From Rhizophagus irregularis (lineage: Eukaryota; Glomeromycota; Glomeromycetes; Glomerales; Glomeraceae): 64,000 nucleotides of DNA. The stretch is taken from assembly GCF_026210795.1 (NCBI RefSeq), contig NC_089444.1:4144501-4208500 (forward strand), written 5' to 3'. This document shows positions 23,901-35,850 of this stretch, one piece after another. The stretch's first letter is position 1; each line of letters starts with the position of its first letter. The notes below the pieces were generated by a model. The model was given only the letters and a program-made list of their open reading frames with translations. It ran no database searches and was not told the origin of the DNA. A program made the translations under genes and the position numbers.

Positions 23901-25336
23901 TTAAAGTTGCAGCTCGAAAAAGCTCAAGCCGGCTCGCCTACAAAAAAAAATCAGTTTCAGACTTTTGGTCATATGACTTACCAAACTGATTTATCAGTTG
24001 ATAATCTTTTTTTATTACAGTAAAAAAAAAAAGATTATTAAAAAAACGGGTTTATTTTTTTTATAACGAACTCGGCCTTACACCCTTAAACTGAATGCGA
24101 AAGGTAAGCGGATTTATATTTTTTTTTTTAATTGATTTAAGAACGTTACTAATGTTCTTTTTCACCTTTTTCTTCTAGAAACACCTTCCGGGACTGGAAT
24201 TTGGCGAAATGGTAGGTTGAGAAGACTGCTGAAAAGGGGGGGAGTGTTTTTTTTATTGTAGGAAAGCTACTAATGTTCTCTTTCGCCTTTTTCTTTTAGG
24301 AATACCTTCCGGAGTAGGATTTTGGCGAAATGGTAGGTTGAGAAGACTTCTGAAAAGGGGGAGTATTTTTATTTATTGTAGGAACGCTACTAACGTTCCT
24401 TTTTCTCTTTTTTCTTTAAGAATACTTCCCGGAACTAGAATTTGGCGAAATGGTAGGTTGGAAAGACTGCTGAAAAGAGGGGAAGTGTTTTTTATTGTAG
24501 AAAAGCTACTAACGTTCTCTTTCGCCTTTTTCTTTTAGGAATACCTATCATTTCAGCGAAATGGTAGGTTGAGAAGACTTCGGGAGTGTTTTTTATTGTA
24601 GGAACGCTATTAATAGCGTTTCTTTTCCTTTTTTTTCTTTAAGAATACTTCCCAGAACTAGAATTTGACGGAATGGTAGATTGGAGGGAAGGAGGAGTGT
24701 TTTTTTTTTGATCGTAAGAACGTAACTAACGTTCTTTTTTCTTTTCTTTTTTTTTATAGGAACGGATCTATCGGCACTATTTCTAAAGGTAATTTAGAGG
24801 GAAAGGGTCTTTTTTTTATTTTGATAAGAACGTTACTAATGTTCTTTTTTCTTCTTTTTTTATAGGTGCCGTTAGAATTCGACCGGATAAGAGTTTCTAT
24901 GATGAGATTGGTAGGAATTTTGGAAAAAAAATATAATTTACTATCGTATTATAAGATTGACCAAATTGTCCGGGAATATATATCTCTAAAATCTAATGTA
25001 TAATTATAAAGATATTGTATTGTTGTTTCAGAAATTTGATGTATAAATTGTAATTATAATTTATTAAATTAAATCAAATAAATAAATAAATAAATAAATA
25101 CGTTAAATAATTAATCAAAACAAATTAATAGCTCGAGCCCAGCTTGGCTCGAGCCGAAATCTATCAAAGCTTGACTCAGCTCATTTGTTTCGAGCTAAGA
25201 ATTATTATAGCTCGACTCGAATCAAGCCGAGTCATAGAAATTTTTGTGACTTGGTTCGGCTTAGCTCAATATAATCTTCAAGCCGAGCTCGAGCCAAACC
25301 CTGGCTCGGCTCAAGTCGGCTCATGCGGAACTTTAA
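23901..25336. mobile_element. Nested element E inside element D
   Basis: The ends TTAAAGTT and AACTTTAA, with CGAAA just outside on both sides (one extra C on the right), bound a piece with GCTCGAGCC-rich subterminal DNA (23905-23940 and 25130-25330). It separates two parts of element D's minus-strand array and carries its own plus-strand array. The superfamily is not clear. Confidence 0.5.
24120..24900 (+). repeat. Array E of intron-like hairpin modules, plus strand
   Basis: About seven units. The exon-like block is near GGAATTTGGCGAAATG, the donor GTAGGTTG follows directly, branch-like hairpins are AGAACGTTACTAACGTTCT types, and acceptors are TTTCTTTTAG or TTTTTATAG. The orientation is opposite to the surrounding array of element D. 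Confidence 0.75.
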
Positions 25337-25713
25337 CCGAAATCGCTGTTCTGAAAGAACCGTTCAGTCCGTTCCTGAAGAAATAAAAAAAAAACAAAAA
25401 AAAGATCAGATAATCAAATGATTCTATTTGAGTCGATCTTTTCCCGATTTGAGTCAATTCTGAATCAAAAATTTAATAAATAAAAAAAAATTTAAAATAC
25501 TGGTACCACATATCATACAAATATCGGGTGCCTGGTATACATATCGGTGACTAATAGTTTAGCTATCGGGGTCTAGGCAATTTACAATTTTAGGAATTTT
25601 CTAAGATGTAACAAATCGGGTACCCGATATGTAAAAAAGCCCAATATGTACCCGATTAGTTACCGATATATAGGTACCCGATATGTACCCGATAGTATTG
25701 ATTTTGACCAGTG

Positions 25714-26564
25714 TTCAGCGTGAATAAAAAAAATAGATAAAACAAAGGAGTTGTTAGTGACAAACCCGTAAACTACCGTACTTCGATAATGAAGGTAAAG
25801 GCAAGCCCAGTATAGGTTACTGAAAGAAAAGAAAATTTAATAATGTTAATAATCATAAGAAATATAAAATTATTTAAAGAAAATGATGTTAATAAGAGAA
25901 TTGTAATTGATGATACCAGAGAAAGTATAAGTCATGTGATAAGGCGCAGTAAAATATATATATAGACCTCCCCGGTCTGAGGAGATTGTGGACTTAGATT
26001 ATTTTCAGAAAAATAAAGTTATATGAGAATATAGACCTCCCCAGAGCTGAGGAGATTACATAAGAATATTATGTAAGAAGTCACGTGAGTGGTACAAATC
26101 ACATGAGTAGTACAAATCATATGAATTATAAAAAGTAGGTTACACAAAGCGCAGTAAAGTGATGAAAACAATAAGATAATACATATCTTGATGCAGTGGA
26201 ATAAAAATAAAATGCGAAAAATTGAAATTTAAAAGGAAAAGGGGGTGTATTTATAATTTTTGGAGTGACACAGATCACGTGTTGAGAAAATAAAAGAAAG
26301 AAAATAAAAGAAAATAAGAGAAAGTATAAGTCACGTGATAGGGCGCAGTAAATGAAAGAAAATAAGAGAAAGTATAAGTCACGTGATAGGGCGCAGTAAA
26401 TGAAAGAAAATAGAAGAAAGTATAAGTCACATGATTGATTATGTAAGCATAGAAATAATATAAATAGGACGTCTTCAGGGTTGAGGAGATTGAAATTAAA
26501 AAATAATAAAATAAATTCTGATATATAATTAACGAAAATAAAATACAAGTAAAAGCCATAAAAT
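25714..26564 (+). repeat. Rest of the retrotransposon leader with tandem repeats
   Basis: Non-coding leader before the first frame. GAGAAAGTATAAGTCACGTG then ATAGGGCGCAGTAAATGAAA recurs about every 50 bp at 26290-26430, with an older copy near 25920. A pair of blocks with GACCTCCCCGGTCTGAGGAG and a close variant occurs near 25970 and 26035. No gene is seen. Confidence 0.65.
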
Positions 26565-27473
26565 ATGCCATTGAAATTTGAAATACCGAAAGAAAAATTA
26601 GAGAGAATTAAAAATAAGTTGAGTACAGAAGATAATATTGAAATAGATATTTATAATGAAGAGGATGTAATAATTGAAAAATGGCATGTTACATATAAAA
26701 TAGTAATAAAAGAAGTTAATAAGAAAGAATGCAAAATAAGAAAAGTTGAAGAAATAAAAGAAATAAATGATGAAGTTGAAGAAAGTAATGATAATATTTA
26801 TAGTAACAAAGGAGAAATGGATACTGACGAAAATATTGGAGAAAATGATGACAGTAATCACAAAGAAGATGTAACAAATAATGAAGATGATACCAGTAGT
26901 GAAGAATATAGATCAGGAACGGATAAGGAAGAAATTGAAAAAGAAGTAGTAATAGAAAGATCAAAAGCATTCTATGAGTTATTAAAAGACCTTAATGTAT
27001 CAACGGTAGAAGAATCACTAGAAAGTGAAGAAAATGATCAAGAGGTGACATTAGAAAGATTGTTTACTAAGGCAATAAAAGCGGGACAGGAAGCAGTAAA
27101 ATGTTGGTATGATGTAGGAAAAGCTGTTAGAAACAAAGTTGAAGAAGAAAGAAATAAATTAGGAATAAAAGAAAAGTCAATAAGAACTAAGATGTATAAT
27201 GAGTTAACAAAAAGATTAAAAGGATTTAGCAGAAAAGCAATACAAAGTAAGATTGAAAGAGCTGAAAGAGTTTACAAATTATTTAAGGGAATAGGAGGAA
27301 GAAGTAAAATAAATAGAATGAAAAATACTAGTATGAACACAATAATAAACCTTAAAGAAAAGAAAGGTGAAGTCAATGAATTAATAAGAAAAGTAAATGA
27401 AATAGAAGAAGAAAGAAATAGTATAACAGAAGAACAAAAGTTAAAATATATAAAAATGAAGTTTAAGAGTTAA
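26565..27473 (+). CDS. Retrotransposon accessory protein with a Glomeromycotina-type helical domain
   Basis: 302 residues, intact from ATG. Residues 1-60 form an alpha/beta-looking segment (KWHVTYKIVIKEVNKKECKI) that is repeated in the frame at 27990. Residues 65-130 are acidic and low-complexity. Residues 155-260 (RLFTKAIKAGQEAVKCWYDV, then KAIQSKIERAERVYKLFKGI) match a helical domain I remember from many hypothetical proteins of Rhizophagus; its function is unknown to me. A Glu/Lys-rich tail follows. It is the first frame after the leader. The element may have captured a host domain. Role unknown. Confidence 0.7.
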   Translation: MPLKFEIPKEKLERIKNKLSTEDNIEIDIYNEEDVIIEKWHVTYKIVIKEVNKKECKIRKVEEIKEINDEVEESNDNIYSNKGEMDTDENIGENDDSNHKEDVTNNEDDTSSEEYRSGTDKEEIEKEVVIERSKAFYELLKDLNVSTVEESLESEENDQEVTLERLFTKAIKAGQEAVKCWYDVGKAVRNKVEEERNKLGIKEKSIRTKMYNELTKRLKGFSRKAIQSKIERAERVYKLFKGIGGRSKINRMKNTSMNTIINLKEKKGEVNELIRKVNEIEEERNSITEEQKLKYIKMKFKS

Positions 27474-27612
27474 ATAAAATGAGATTATAAGAAGTATGAG
27501 AAATATATGAAAGAATTGATATATAAAGGAATAAAATATTTAAAGTAAATTATGAAAAGTGCAAATTTATATCATAAAAAAATAAATAATAAAAGTGTAA
27601 TAGAACGTTAAA

Positions 27613-27873
27613 ATGGAAATACCAATATTCTATGGTGTAAAAGGAGAAAACCCAAAGGAATGGACAGATCAAGTCGAGAAATATTTATTGAAAATAGGAG
27701 TTAAAGATGATAAGAGAATATTTGAAATTGCAAGAACACATTTGTTAGACAATGCGAAAGAATGGTTGGAAAATGAAGGAGTATACATTGTAAATTGGAA
27801 TAAAAATGAGATTAAATGGTTGAATTTGAAATTCAGAATAATTGATAAATATGCAAGTAATAATAGAAGTTGA
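27613..27873 (+). CDS. Short gag-capsid-like protein, 86 residues
   Basis: The frame starts MEIPIFYGVKGENPKEWTDQ and includes NAKEWLENEG. This resembles the start of a Ty3/gypsy capsid domain and parallels the element's own gag (MPTFSGKEDEDVNDWIRQFE, then IALQWYNEEK) near 31340-31540. It appears to be a duplicated, shortened capsid N-terminal half. The stop at 27871 follows SNNRS; a TAATAATAATAA run lies just downstream. It could be a remnant or a separate small Gag. Confidence 0.6.
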   Translation: MEIPIFYGVKGENPKEWTDQVEKYLLKIGVKDDKRIFEIARTHLLDNAKEWLENEGVYIVNWNKNEIKWLNLKFRIIDKYASNNRS

Positions 27874-27989
27874 GTGACTGATTATTATAAAAGTAAAAGG
27901 AAATGGATAATTGTTAAAATAATAATAATAATAATAATAATAATTCTTTTTATAATAAAAATAAAAATACAAGTAAAGAATCATAAAGT

Positions 27990-28961
27990 ATGCAATTAAA
28001 TTTTAAATTATCGAAGAAAGAATGGAAGGAAGTTAAAAATAAGTTGAATGAGAAGGATAATATTGGAATAGAGAATGCAATAATTGAACAATGGCATGAT
28101 ACACATGAAATAGTAATAAAAGAAGTTAATAGGAAAGGATGCAAAAGAAGACACAGGTCGAAAAGTGAAAAATCAGGCACCAATCGGTCACCAATCAGGT
28201 AGCTGATTGGTGACTGATTGGTGACTGATTGGTGCCTGATTGGCATTTTCGCCAAATACCGTCACCAATCAGGCAGTTTACTAACTTTTGATCCAGTGAT
28301 CAGAAAAAGATGAAATATAGCTCATTGGAATCGTCTCAACAAGACGAATCTAATGGTAGTAAAATTGCATTTCTAGGATTGATAGTTAATAAAAAATTAA
28401 ATAAAATATAAATGATATATTTTCATTTTTATACTTTACTTAATTTCTCATCAAGTATTAATCCTAGAAATGCAATTTTACTACCATTAGATTCGTCTTG
28501 TTGAGACGATTCCAATGAGCTATATTTCATCTTTTTCTGATCACTGGATCAAAAGTTAGCAAACTGCCTGATTGGTGACGGTATTTGGCGAAAATGCCAA
28601 TCAGGCACCAATTGGTCACCAATCAGATACCTGATTGGTGACCGATTGGTGACTGATTGATGCCTGATTTTTCACTTTTCGACCTGTGAGAACAGTTGAA
28701 GAAAGAGTGAGAAATAAATTAGAAATGTTATGTAATGAGTACTTTCAGAGAGGAATGAAATATATTAATGAACATGAAGAAAGATGTGAACACAAAGACA
28801 CGAATATTTCACAAATGGGAGAATGTAAAATAACTACACATAGGAATAATCGAAAATGTATAAACAAACGGGATGTAGAAATTGAAAAAGTAAGAAGAAT
28901 GCTAAGGGATACACTAAGTGAAGTGTTAAAAGATAAGGATCAAAATGAAAAGATATTATAA
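27990..28961 (+). pseudogene. Second accessory frame, interrupted by a fold-back element
   Basis: The first half (27990-28151) repeats the N-terminus of the 26565 frame (LNEKDNIGIENAIIEQWHDT, IVIKEVNRKGCKRR), and its upstream leader ATACAAGTAAA...TAAA also resembles that frame's. The second half (28689-28961) continues TVEERVRNKLEMLCNEYFQR and has several Cys and His residues (RCEHKDTN, GECKITTH). Removing the 537-bp element and one AGA leaves the frame in phase, giving about 143 residues. Function unknown. Confidence 0.6.
28152..28688. mobile_element. CACTA-type fold-back MITE
   Basis: The ends are CACAGGTCGAAAAGTGAAAA and its exact inverse; flanks are AGA at 28149-28151 and 28689-28691. 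The two halves are inverted copies over about 240 bases each, including CCAATCAG repeats and a long stem with GAATCGTCTCAACAAGACGA, around a short AT-rich centre. No coding capacity. The ends match the partial element at 8361. Confidence 0.9.
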
Positions 28962-29304
28962 GAAAGGTAGTCAGTGTAATGGAACTAAGAGTTAAGATTG
29001 AAATATAGGTTAATTGAAAAATATTCAGATAATAAATAAAGGAACTAGAGGATAAGTAGTTATCCAGAAAGATGTTAAACTAATTGAGAATTAGCGAAGT
29101 TAAAAAATATTAAGTTATAAGTAATAGAATATTATATGATAAAAGATGTAATAAGAAAAATGTAATAAGAAGTCATGTACATGAGAATGTAAAGAAATAA
29201 AGATTGAAGTAATAAATGAATAGTTATATGAATAAAATATAAATAAACTGAAAATACGAAATGAAATCATTTTACAAGTGAATAAATAAATAAAATAACG
29301 TAAA
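28962..29304 (+). other. Spacer between accessory frames
   Basis: AT-rich, purine-biased spacer. Apart from short ATG frames nothing is recognised. It ends with AATAACGTAAA before the next ATG, like the leaders of the other frames. Confidence 0.4.
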
Positions 29305-30315
29305 ATGGAATGGTATCATCAGTGGGAAAGTGAATACAAGACACATAAAGAGGAACATGAGTTAAGAACAGAGGAATTAGATGAATGTTTAAGTTGTGAA
29401 TTATGTTATCTGATAGTAAATGAACCAATTGTATTCAAGAAATTTTGGGATGCACTATTCAAATTTGAAGATGCGATAATAATATATAATGATGTAACAA
29501 TCAAGGGAGTATTAAGTTTATTAAGTATGGATAATTCAGAAAGGGAAGACACAATACATAAAGGAAGATGTAGAGACATAATGGATAGAATAACAGAATC
29601 AATAAGGTATAGAATACAACCTAAAATAAAAGAAAAAGGATTAAGAGCAATTATATTAGTAATTGTGAGGGATTGTATTGAAAGAAATCTAGAGAATGAA
29701 GTATTTGACAGATTAATTGGGAATCCTGAATTACTAGAACATAAATACATTTTAGAAGATTGGGATGTCAAAAGAAGATTTGAAAAATTTTGGCAATGGT
29801 ATAGGGTTGCATTAGAAGAAATTAGGGCTGTAAAAGTAAAAGTAGAAGCAATAGGAAAGTTCAAGGAATTATTGTATGAAGAAGAAAAGATAGCAGAAAG
29901 TGAAGAAAAAGTGAAAGAATTAATGCAAGAAATAACACATGAGAATGTAGAAATAGATAATGTTCATGAACATCATAAGAATATGGTACAGAAGATAATA
30001 AGGGTATTTATAGACACTAGGGGTTTTACAAAAGAACCAGAAGATTCAGAAAGTGAAGAAAGTCCAGCAAGTTATGAATTGGAAAACAGTTCTGAAGAAG
30101 AACTAGAAATAATAATAGGAGACAAATCATGGAAATTTAGCGAATTAAAGAGAAGGACAAGTTCTATCAATGAAGATCAATTGAAATACATCTGGAAAAT
30201 AGGAATAAAGTTGATGATAGAAATGGATGTATTGGTAACAAAAACATTTATAGATAAAGTTCAAGAAATAAAGGAAATGGATGAAGAGGTTGGAAAGAGA
30301 AACAGTAATATGTAG
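29305..30315 (+). CDS. Retrotransposon accessory protein, 336 residues, unknown
   Basis: Intact from ATG after the leader ACGTAAA. A CLSCELC cysteine pair lies at residues 28-34; the middle is helical and charged (FWQWYRVALEEIRAVKVKVE), and an acidic patch (about 245-275) precedes a helical C-terminus. There is no known domain. Its last 12 codons overlap the start of the gag frame in another phase (ATG at 30281). Together with the frames at 26565, 27613 and 27990 it forms an accessory block before gag. Confidence 0.6.
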   Translation: MEWYHQWESEYKTHKEEHELRTEELDECLSCELCYLIVNEPIVFKKFWDALFKFEDAIIIYNDVTIKGVLSLLSMDNSEREDTIHKGRCRDIMDRITESIRYRIQPKIKEKGLRAIILVIVRDCIERNLENEVFDRLIGNPELLEHKYILEDWDVKRRFEKFWQWYRVALEEIRAVKVKVEAIGKFKELLYEEEKIAESEEKVKELMQEITHENVEIDNVHEHHKNMVQKIIRVFIDTRGFTKEPEDSESEESPASYELENSSEEELEIIIGDKSWKFSELKRRTSSINEDQLKYIWKIGIKLMIEMDVLVTKTFIDKVQEIKEMDEEVGKRNSNM

Positions 30316-32705
30316 AAGGTGCGGTAATAGGAGATTTGAAATGAACAAAATGGATAGCGAATGTGAAGAATGTATTCAAGAAATGCAGAAAGATGAATAG
30401 GATGAGTTAGCAGAATTAAAAGATGAATTAGAAAAATTGGGATATGAGATAGATGTATCAGAAATTCAAAGAATAAAAGGTTTTGGAGTAAATAATCGAA
30501 TAATGATAACAAAAGAGTTTATAAAAGAATATATGAAGATAATAGATTTGGAAGATAAAGAAGTAAGAAAAGAAATTCATAAGTGGTTAAACGAGAATAC
30601 AACTTGGTGTGAAGGATGCGAAATAAAATGGATGAATAATATGTTTAGATTAGGAGAAATTATATGTAAAGATTGTAAGGAAGAAGATATCAATGAAATG
30701 GACGATCGAGTAAAGAGATTGAAGAAAATATTTGAAGGTATGGGAATAATAATGATTGAAGGAGAATTATTAAGATTAATTAGTATGGGGTATACAGATG
30801 GAGAAATTTTAGATAAAGAATTTATTGAAATCTTTCAAGAAAATAAGAATGAGTCAGAAAAAGAGCTAAGGAAAAAGTTAGATAAGTTGTTAAAGGAACA
30901 GGCAGGAATAATGGATAGTGAAGAAAGTGGTGAAAAGAGTGATAATGAAGAATCAGAAGAAGATAATACAGATGAATCAGAAAAGATTGAAGAAATATTA
31001 AGCCCAGAAGAAGATGAGGAATGGAATGAAAATATTGAGAATATAAATGAAGAAGGAATCGAAAATATTATAAATACAGGAGGTTTTGGTTCAAGTCAAA
31101 ATTCAGATTCGAATAGTTCATTGAATATTAAAGATTCTGATAACGAAAGTGAATTATCTGATTACAATTTACAAGATTTATTTCAAGAGAATATATTATT
31201 AAATATGGCAACCGAAATACAAATAAGAAGAATGCTTGAAAATGCTTTAGGATTAACAGCTAATGCATTAGATAATGCATTAGGAGCAGGACAAACTATA
31301 GTAGATAGAATTGCAACTGCAGGAAATGGAAGAATAGTAGGTATGCCAACTTTTAGTGGAAAAGAAGATGAAGATGTTAACGATTGGATTAGACAGTTTG
31401 AAGTAGCATTTACAGTAAGTGGAAGACCAGAAGGAAATATTGGAGGAGGTGCATGCAGACAAAATAAAGCGAATATAGCAATAACCTGTTTAAGAAAAAT
31501 CGCATTACAATGGTATAATGAAGAAAAAGAAAGAGTAGTAGCTAATTTAGTAAACTGGTGTGATCACGATGATGATAGAAATTTAAAAAATAAATTAATT
31601 AATAGATTCACTAGAGAAGATGTTAAAAGAAGAAAAATGATAGAACTGACAAGGATTAAACAAGGAAAAATGAAAGTGTTGAAGAATATACCAGAAGGTT
31701 TAGGTCAATATTAAGAATTGCGATCAGAGGTCAAGTATTACATGATCTATACCAAGTAAATTATTTTATTCAAGGATTAGAACCTATGTTAGGATATCAA
31801 GTTAGGAGAAGTAGTCCAACGAATCTAAATGATGCAGTTAATATGGCAAGAAGAGAAGAAGAAGCTAGGAGTGAACTATTAATGAAAACAATGGGTTTAA
31901 ATATAGAACAATTGGGACAAGAAAAGAATATGGAAGAAATCTTGAGAGAAGAAACAAATAAATATAAGAAAATGAATCCAATTGCTGAAGAATTACAGAA
32001 TAAAGAAGTTAAAAATGATGAAATGGATGAAATGATTAAGAAATTGGAAAGAATGGAAGCACATATGATGGGAAGGAATGGAAGTACTAGAAGACCAATG
32101 AGAAGAGATAATAGAAATAATGTTGATTGGAGTAAAATGAGTTGTTATACATGTGGAAAACAAGGACATACTTTAAAGATTTGTAGAGAAAATCAAAGAG
32201 GAATGAATAGAAGAAATAATCAAGTTAATTACCTTAATGAGGATTATGATGAAGAATATGATGCTTATAATATAGAATATGATGGCTATGATGAATATAA
32301 TGAATATGAAAATAGTGAGTATGATGTTTATGAAATGGAAAATGAAAGTGATGTTGAAGAAAATGATATGTATCCAGCACCGATCAGAAGAAGCGAAAGG
32401 AATAAAGATAAAGTTATGAATGATGAAAGAAATAGAAGAAGAAATGTACAATGGCAAGAACAATAACAAAAAGCACAAGGAAAAAGGAAAGGTTTTACAC
32501 AATAACAGTTACAAAAAGCAAAAGAAACTAGAAGAAGAAACAATTTATGTCAAAACTGTGGCCAATATGGACATTTTGCTACTGAATGTAAAAATGAGAA
32601 AGTAAGATTAAAAAGTAGAGTACCAAATATTAAAGGATTTGATCCAGTTAAAAGATTTATGAATTCAAATGTACCAATTAGTTGGGAACAATATCTAAAC
32701 GAAAA
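30281..32705 (+). pseudogene. Gag polyprotein with N-terminal zinc-ribbon extension
   Basis: Gag builds the particle and binds the RNA. The frame appears to start at ATG 30281, with ICRRCGN and CEEC cysteine pairs, a TAG at 30398 (fits CAG to TAG), a second pair set WCEGCEIKW and ICKDCKEE, and an acidic stretch. The capsid core starts near 31205 (MATEIQIRRMLENALGL) with FSGKEDEDVNDWIRQF and GYQVRRSSPTNLNDAVNMA. Two CCHC zinc knuckles follow: CYTCGKQGHTLKIC (about 32144) and CQNCGQYGHFATEC (about 32546). Defects are a one-base deletion near 31673, TAA at 32464 and 32503 (both fit CAA to TAA), and a one-base deletion near 32700 before protease. Confidence 0.8.
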
Positions 32706-35688
32706 ACCTGGTGTAGGAAAGAAATTGTGAAATGGTTTGAAATATTGACTACGCCCGGGGAAATAAAGAATATTAATCAAAATAGAAAACCACAAGCAAC
32801 AAGATGTAATGTAATTGTTAAAGGAAAAATGATGAGAGCTTTAGTTGATACAGGAGCAGGAATTTCAGCAATATCTAACGCATTAAGAAAAGAGTTAAAT
32901 ATACCAATAATTAAGAAAAGTAATGTAGTATTAACGATAGCTGATGGTAAAAATATAGCATCATTAGGAATTGCAGAAATAGAAATAGAGATTAAAGAAG
33001 ATTTGGAAATAACATTAGAAGTTGAAGTAATTGATTCAAAACGAAAAGAGTTGATATTAGGAACTAATTTATTGAAATATGGAATATTAGATATGAGAGA
33101 AGGAATGTTAACAATAGAATTAGATAATGAAATTTATGAGATACCAATCACCACTATATATATTTGCCTTTTCTCCATCACTAATAAATTGAAGGCATGT
33201 GATGCGGCACGTGACATATAATGTGATCCCCGCAGAAGGGGTGACATTTTGTGTGTGATGCGCTAACTGCCACATCCCTTAAACGTCGCATCCCAATGAT
33301 CAGCTGATTCTGCCAATCAAGCCAGCCAACCGATGGAGCCAAATATATCACGTGATGTTACACAGATTTCCAAAAAAGGAAATTTTGTTCCTCACGAAAA
33401 TGAAATTTTAAGTTACACAAAGTTCCCAAAAAAGGAAATTTGTATGCAGATCATTAATTCCGGCCGGAATTAAAGATTTATTAAAGTCTATCATGTGACG
33501 TTTACAAATTTTAAATTCTTATACAAATCACTTAATTTTTTATGCAAATACAATATTTAATATTACATATAACAATCTATAACAATACTTAACAATACTA
33601 TATAAATAAAAATTCAATAATAAATACATTTGATTTTTTAACAGTGCTATATAAATAAAATACAATATTTAAATTTTAACAATACTTTATAAATAAAATG
33701 ATTTTTTAATAATACTATTATTTAAACTTACATTTTCAACATTTTCAATTTATCAACAATTTATTTATTACTATTATTTATTACTATTATCAATTAAAAA
33801 TCATATATTAGAAATTCAAGATTATAAGACTTTAAATAAAATGCAAGAATTAAATTTAACAATACTTTATAAATAAAATTTCATATTTTATTTTTTAACA
33901 ATGCTGTTATCCAAACTTACATTTTCAATTCACTTATCAACAATTATTACTAATTAAAAATCATATATTAAAAGAATATGATTAGCATTACAGCAAACTT
34001 TTAATCAATAACAATTTAACTAACATTCTAACCAGTAAAAAACTTTCAAAATTATAAAACTCTAACTAAAAGTCCAATATTTAAATTTTAACAATACTTT
34101 ATAAATAATATTCATATTTAATTTTTTAACAATGCTATTATCCAAACTTATATTTTAATTCACTTATCAACAACTACAATATATAGTGAACTATAGTACT
34201 TCTTGCAAAAATTGGGTTTGACCCTGCACTTTCAGGTACTAAACAAAACTTAAAAAAATTCTATTTTTTTGCAAATATCTCATAATCTACCAGTTCAATT
34301 TAAGTGATCTTTTTTTTATTTTAAATAGTTCAATGAGAGTTATCAAATAAAGAAAAGATGGCTCAAATCTGATTACTAAATCACGAAATAAATGTAAAAT
34401 ACCCTTCCAGGTAAAGATTTGCAAATGAGTCCCAAAATTCTGAAAACCCTAATTTGGTTCAGATCCGAATCTGGGTTTGAGCTGGCAAATTTTCTTTAAA
34501 ATTCACCTGAATATGAATTTTCATCAAATCTAAATTTTTGTAATTCTAGCCAAAATCATTTTAATTCTGACCGAGATTAAACTGGCCAAAATTAAGTTAG
34601 CCAATTTTTTTGTTTTTACAACAAAATGATATAATAAAAATCTGAATCCAATCTGAACCAGATTTTTGATATATTAAGTCCAGGCTGGGCTGGAACAGGC
34701 ACTTTATATTAATTTCCAAGTGTAGGCCAGGCTGGTTTGTAAAATAGTGGTCAATGCAGACTTTTACTCCCAGATACTATACAATTTTATGAAATTTTTC
34801 AAGAAGGGTACTATACATAGTGAGGTACTATAACCCGTAGTATATAGTATTACCAATTAAAAATTATATATTAGAAGAACACATAGATTAATATGCATTA
34901 CACCAAACTTTTAATCAATAACAATCCAACTAATACTTTAACCAGTAAAAAACTTACAAGATTATAAGATTCTAAATAAAAATCCATATTTAAATTTTAA
35001 CAATACTTTATAAATAAAAATTTCATATTTAATTTTTAACAATGCTATTATCTAAACTTGCATTTTCAATTTGCTAATCAATAACTATTACCAATTAAAA
35101 ATCATATATTAAAAAAATACATAGATTGATATGCATTACACTAAACTTTAGATTAATAACAATCCAACTAACACTTTAACCAGTAAAAACTTTTAAGATT
35201 ATAAGGCTTTTAAGTCAAAAAATATTTATCTGAATACAGATATATATATTACAATGTAACTATTCACTACTATACCCATTATATAACTTCTTATATATCA
35301 AATGCAAAAAATACCAAGACAACAATAATCATATTAATAGAAATATATCAATATAATATATTTAACTATTTATTATAAATTAGAAAAAAACCACAAATTC
35401 TAATACTATTAGTATATAATAATATATTCTTGATAAGTAAAATTTATTTAATTATATAATTTTACCCAAATTTTCAAAAAAAATGTAAATTATGATCACA
35501 ATCAAAAACAAAAGACATTATCAAAAATGTAAGAAAACTTGGTCATTATACTCTATAATATTTAAATTATATAAAGTAAAATGAATAATAATAAAAATAA
35601 TTTTTTTTTTAAAAAAAAAATGATTAATATAAATTATAAATTTTAAGGTGATTTAATCCAGGTTATTTAACCTAAGAGGCAAGTTAAT

Positions 35689-35759
35689 TATAATTTATTA
35701 TGCAAAATATTATCTGAACTGCGAAGCAGTTCAGATGATATTTTGCATAATAAATTATA
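35689..35759. repeat. 71-base near-perfect palindrome in the Helitron
   Basis: Arms of 34 bases (one mismatch) meet at a GAA centre: ...CTGAACTGC / GCAGTTCAG... flanked by ATGCAAAATA and its inverse. It could form a strong hairpin or cruciform. No target duplication was recognised. Confidence 0.75.
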
Positions 35760-35850
35760 CTAATAAAAATTAATTTCACTAATTATATTAGTAGGAGATA
35801 TAGTTAGAATTAGAATTAAGGTTAAATTTAAAGTTAAGTTTAGAGTTAAA

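Larger units (their letters stand above)
20640..25713. mobile_element. Non-autonomous CACTA-type element D, 5.1 kb
   Basis: The ends are CACTGGTCAAAATTGATG and, inverted, CACTGGTCAAAATCAATA. Flanks are TTC at 20637-20639 and TTC at 25714-25716. Subterminal ATCGGGTACATATC and ACCCGATATGT repeats fill about 20650-21000 and 25510-25700, as binding sites do in CACTA elements. The interior has AT-rich DNA, a 21-base A-run near 21620, a minus-strand intron-like array (21960-23890) and a nested element with a plus-strand array. No transposase. It interrupts the retrotransposon leader. Confidence 0.85.

Noticed and set aside
24338-24538. Open frame in array E
   Set aside because: Same reason: tandem unit artefact.
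26126-26970. Minus-strand frames rich in Phe, Leu and Tyr opposite the retrotransposon leader and first accessory frame
   Set aside because: They are the complement of purine-rich repeats and Lys/Glu-rich coding sequence.
32173-32543. Minus-strand Phe/Ile-rich frames opposite gag
   Set aside because: Complement of the Glu/Asn/Tyr-rich gag C-terminus; no domain.
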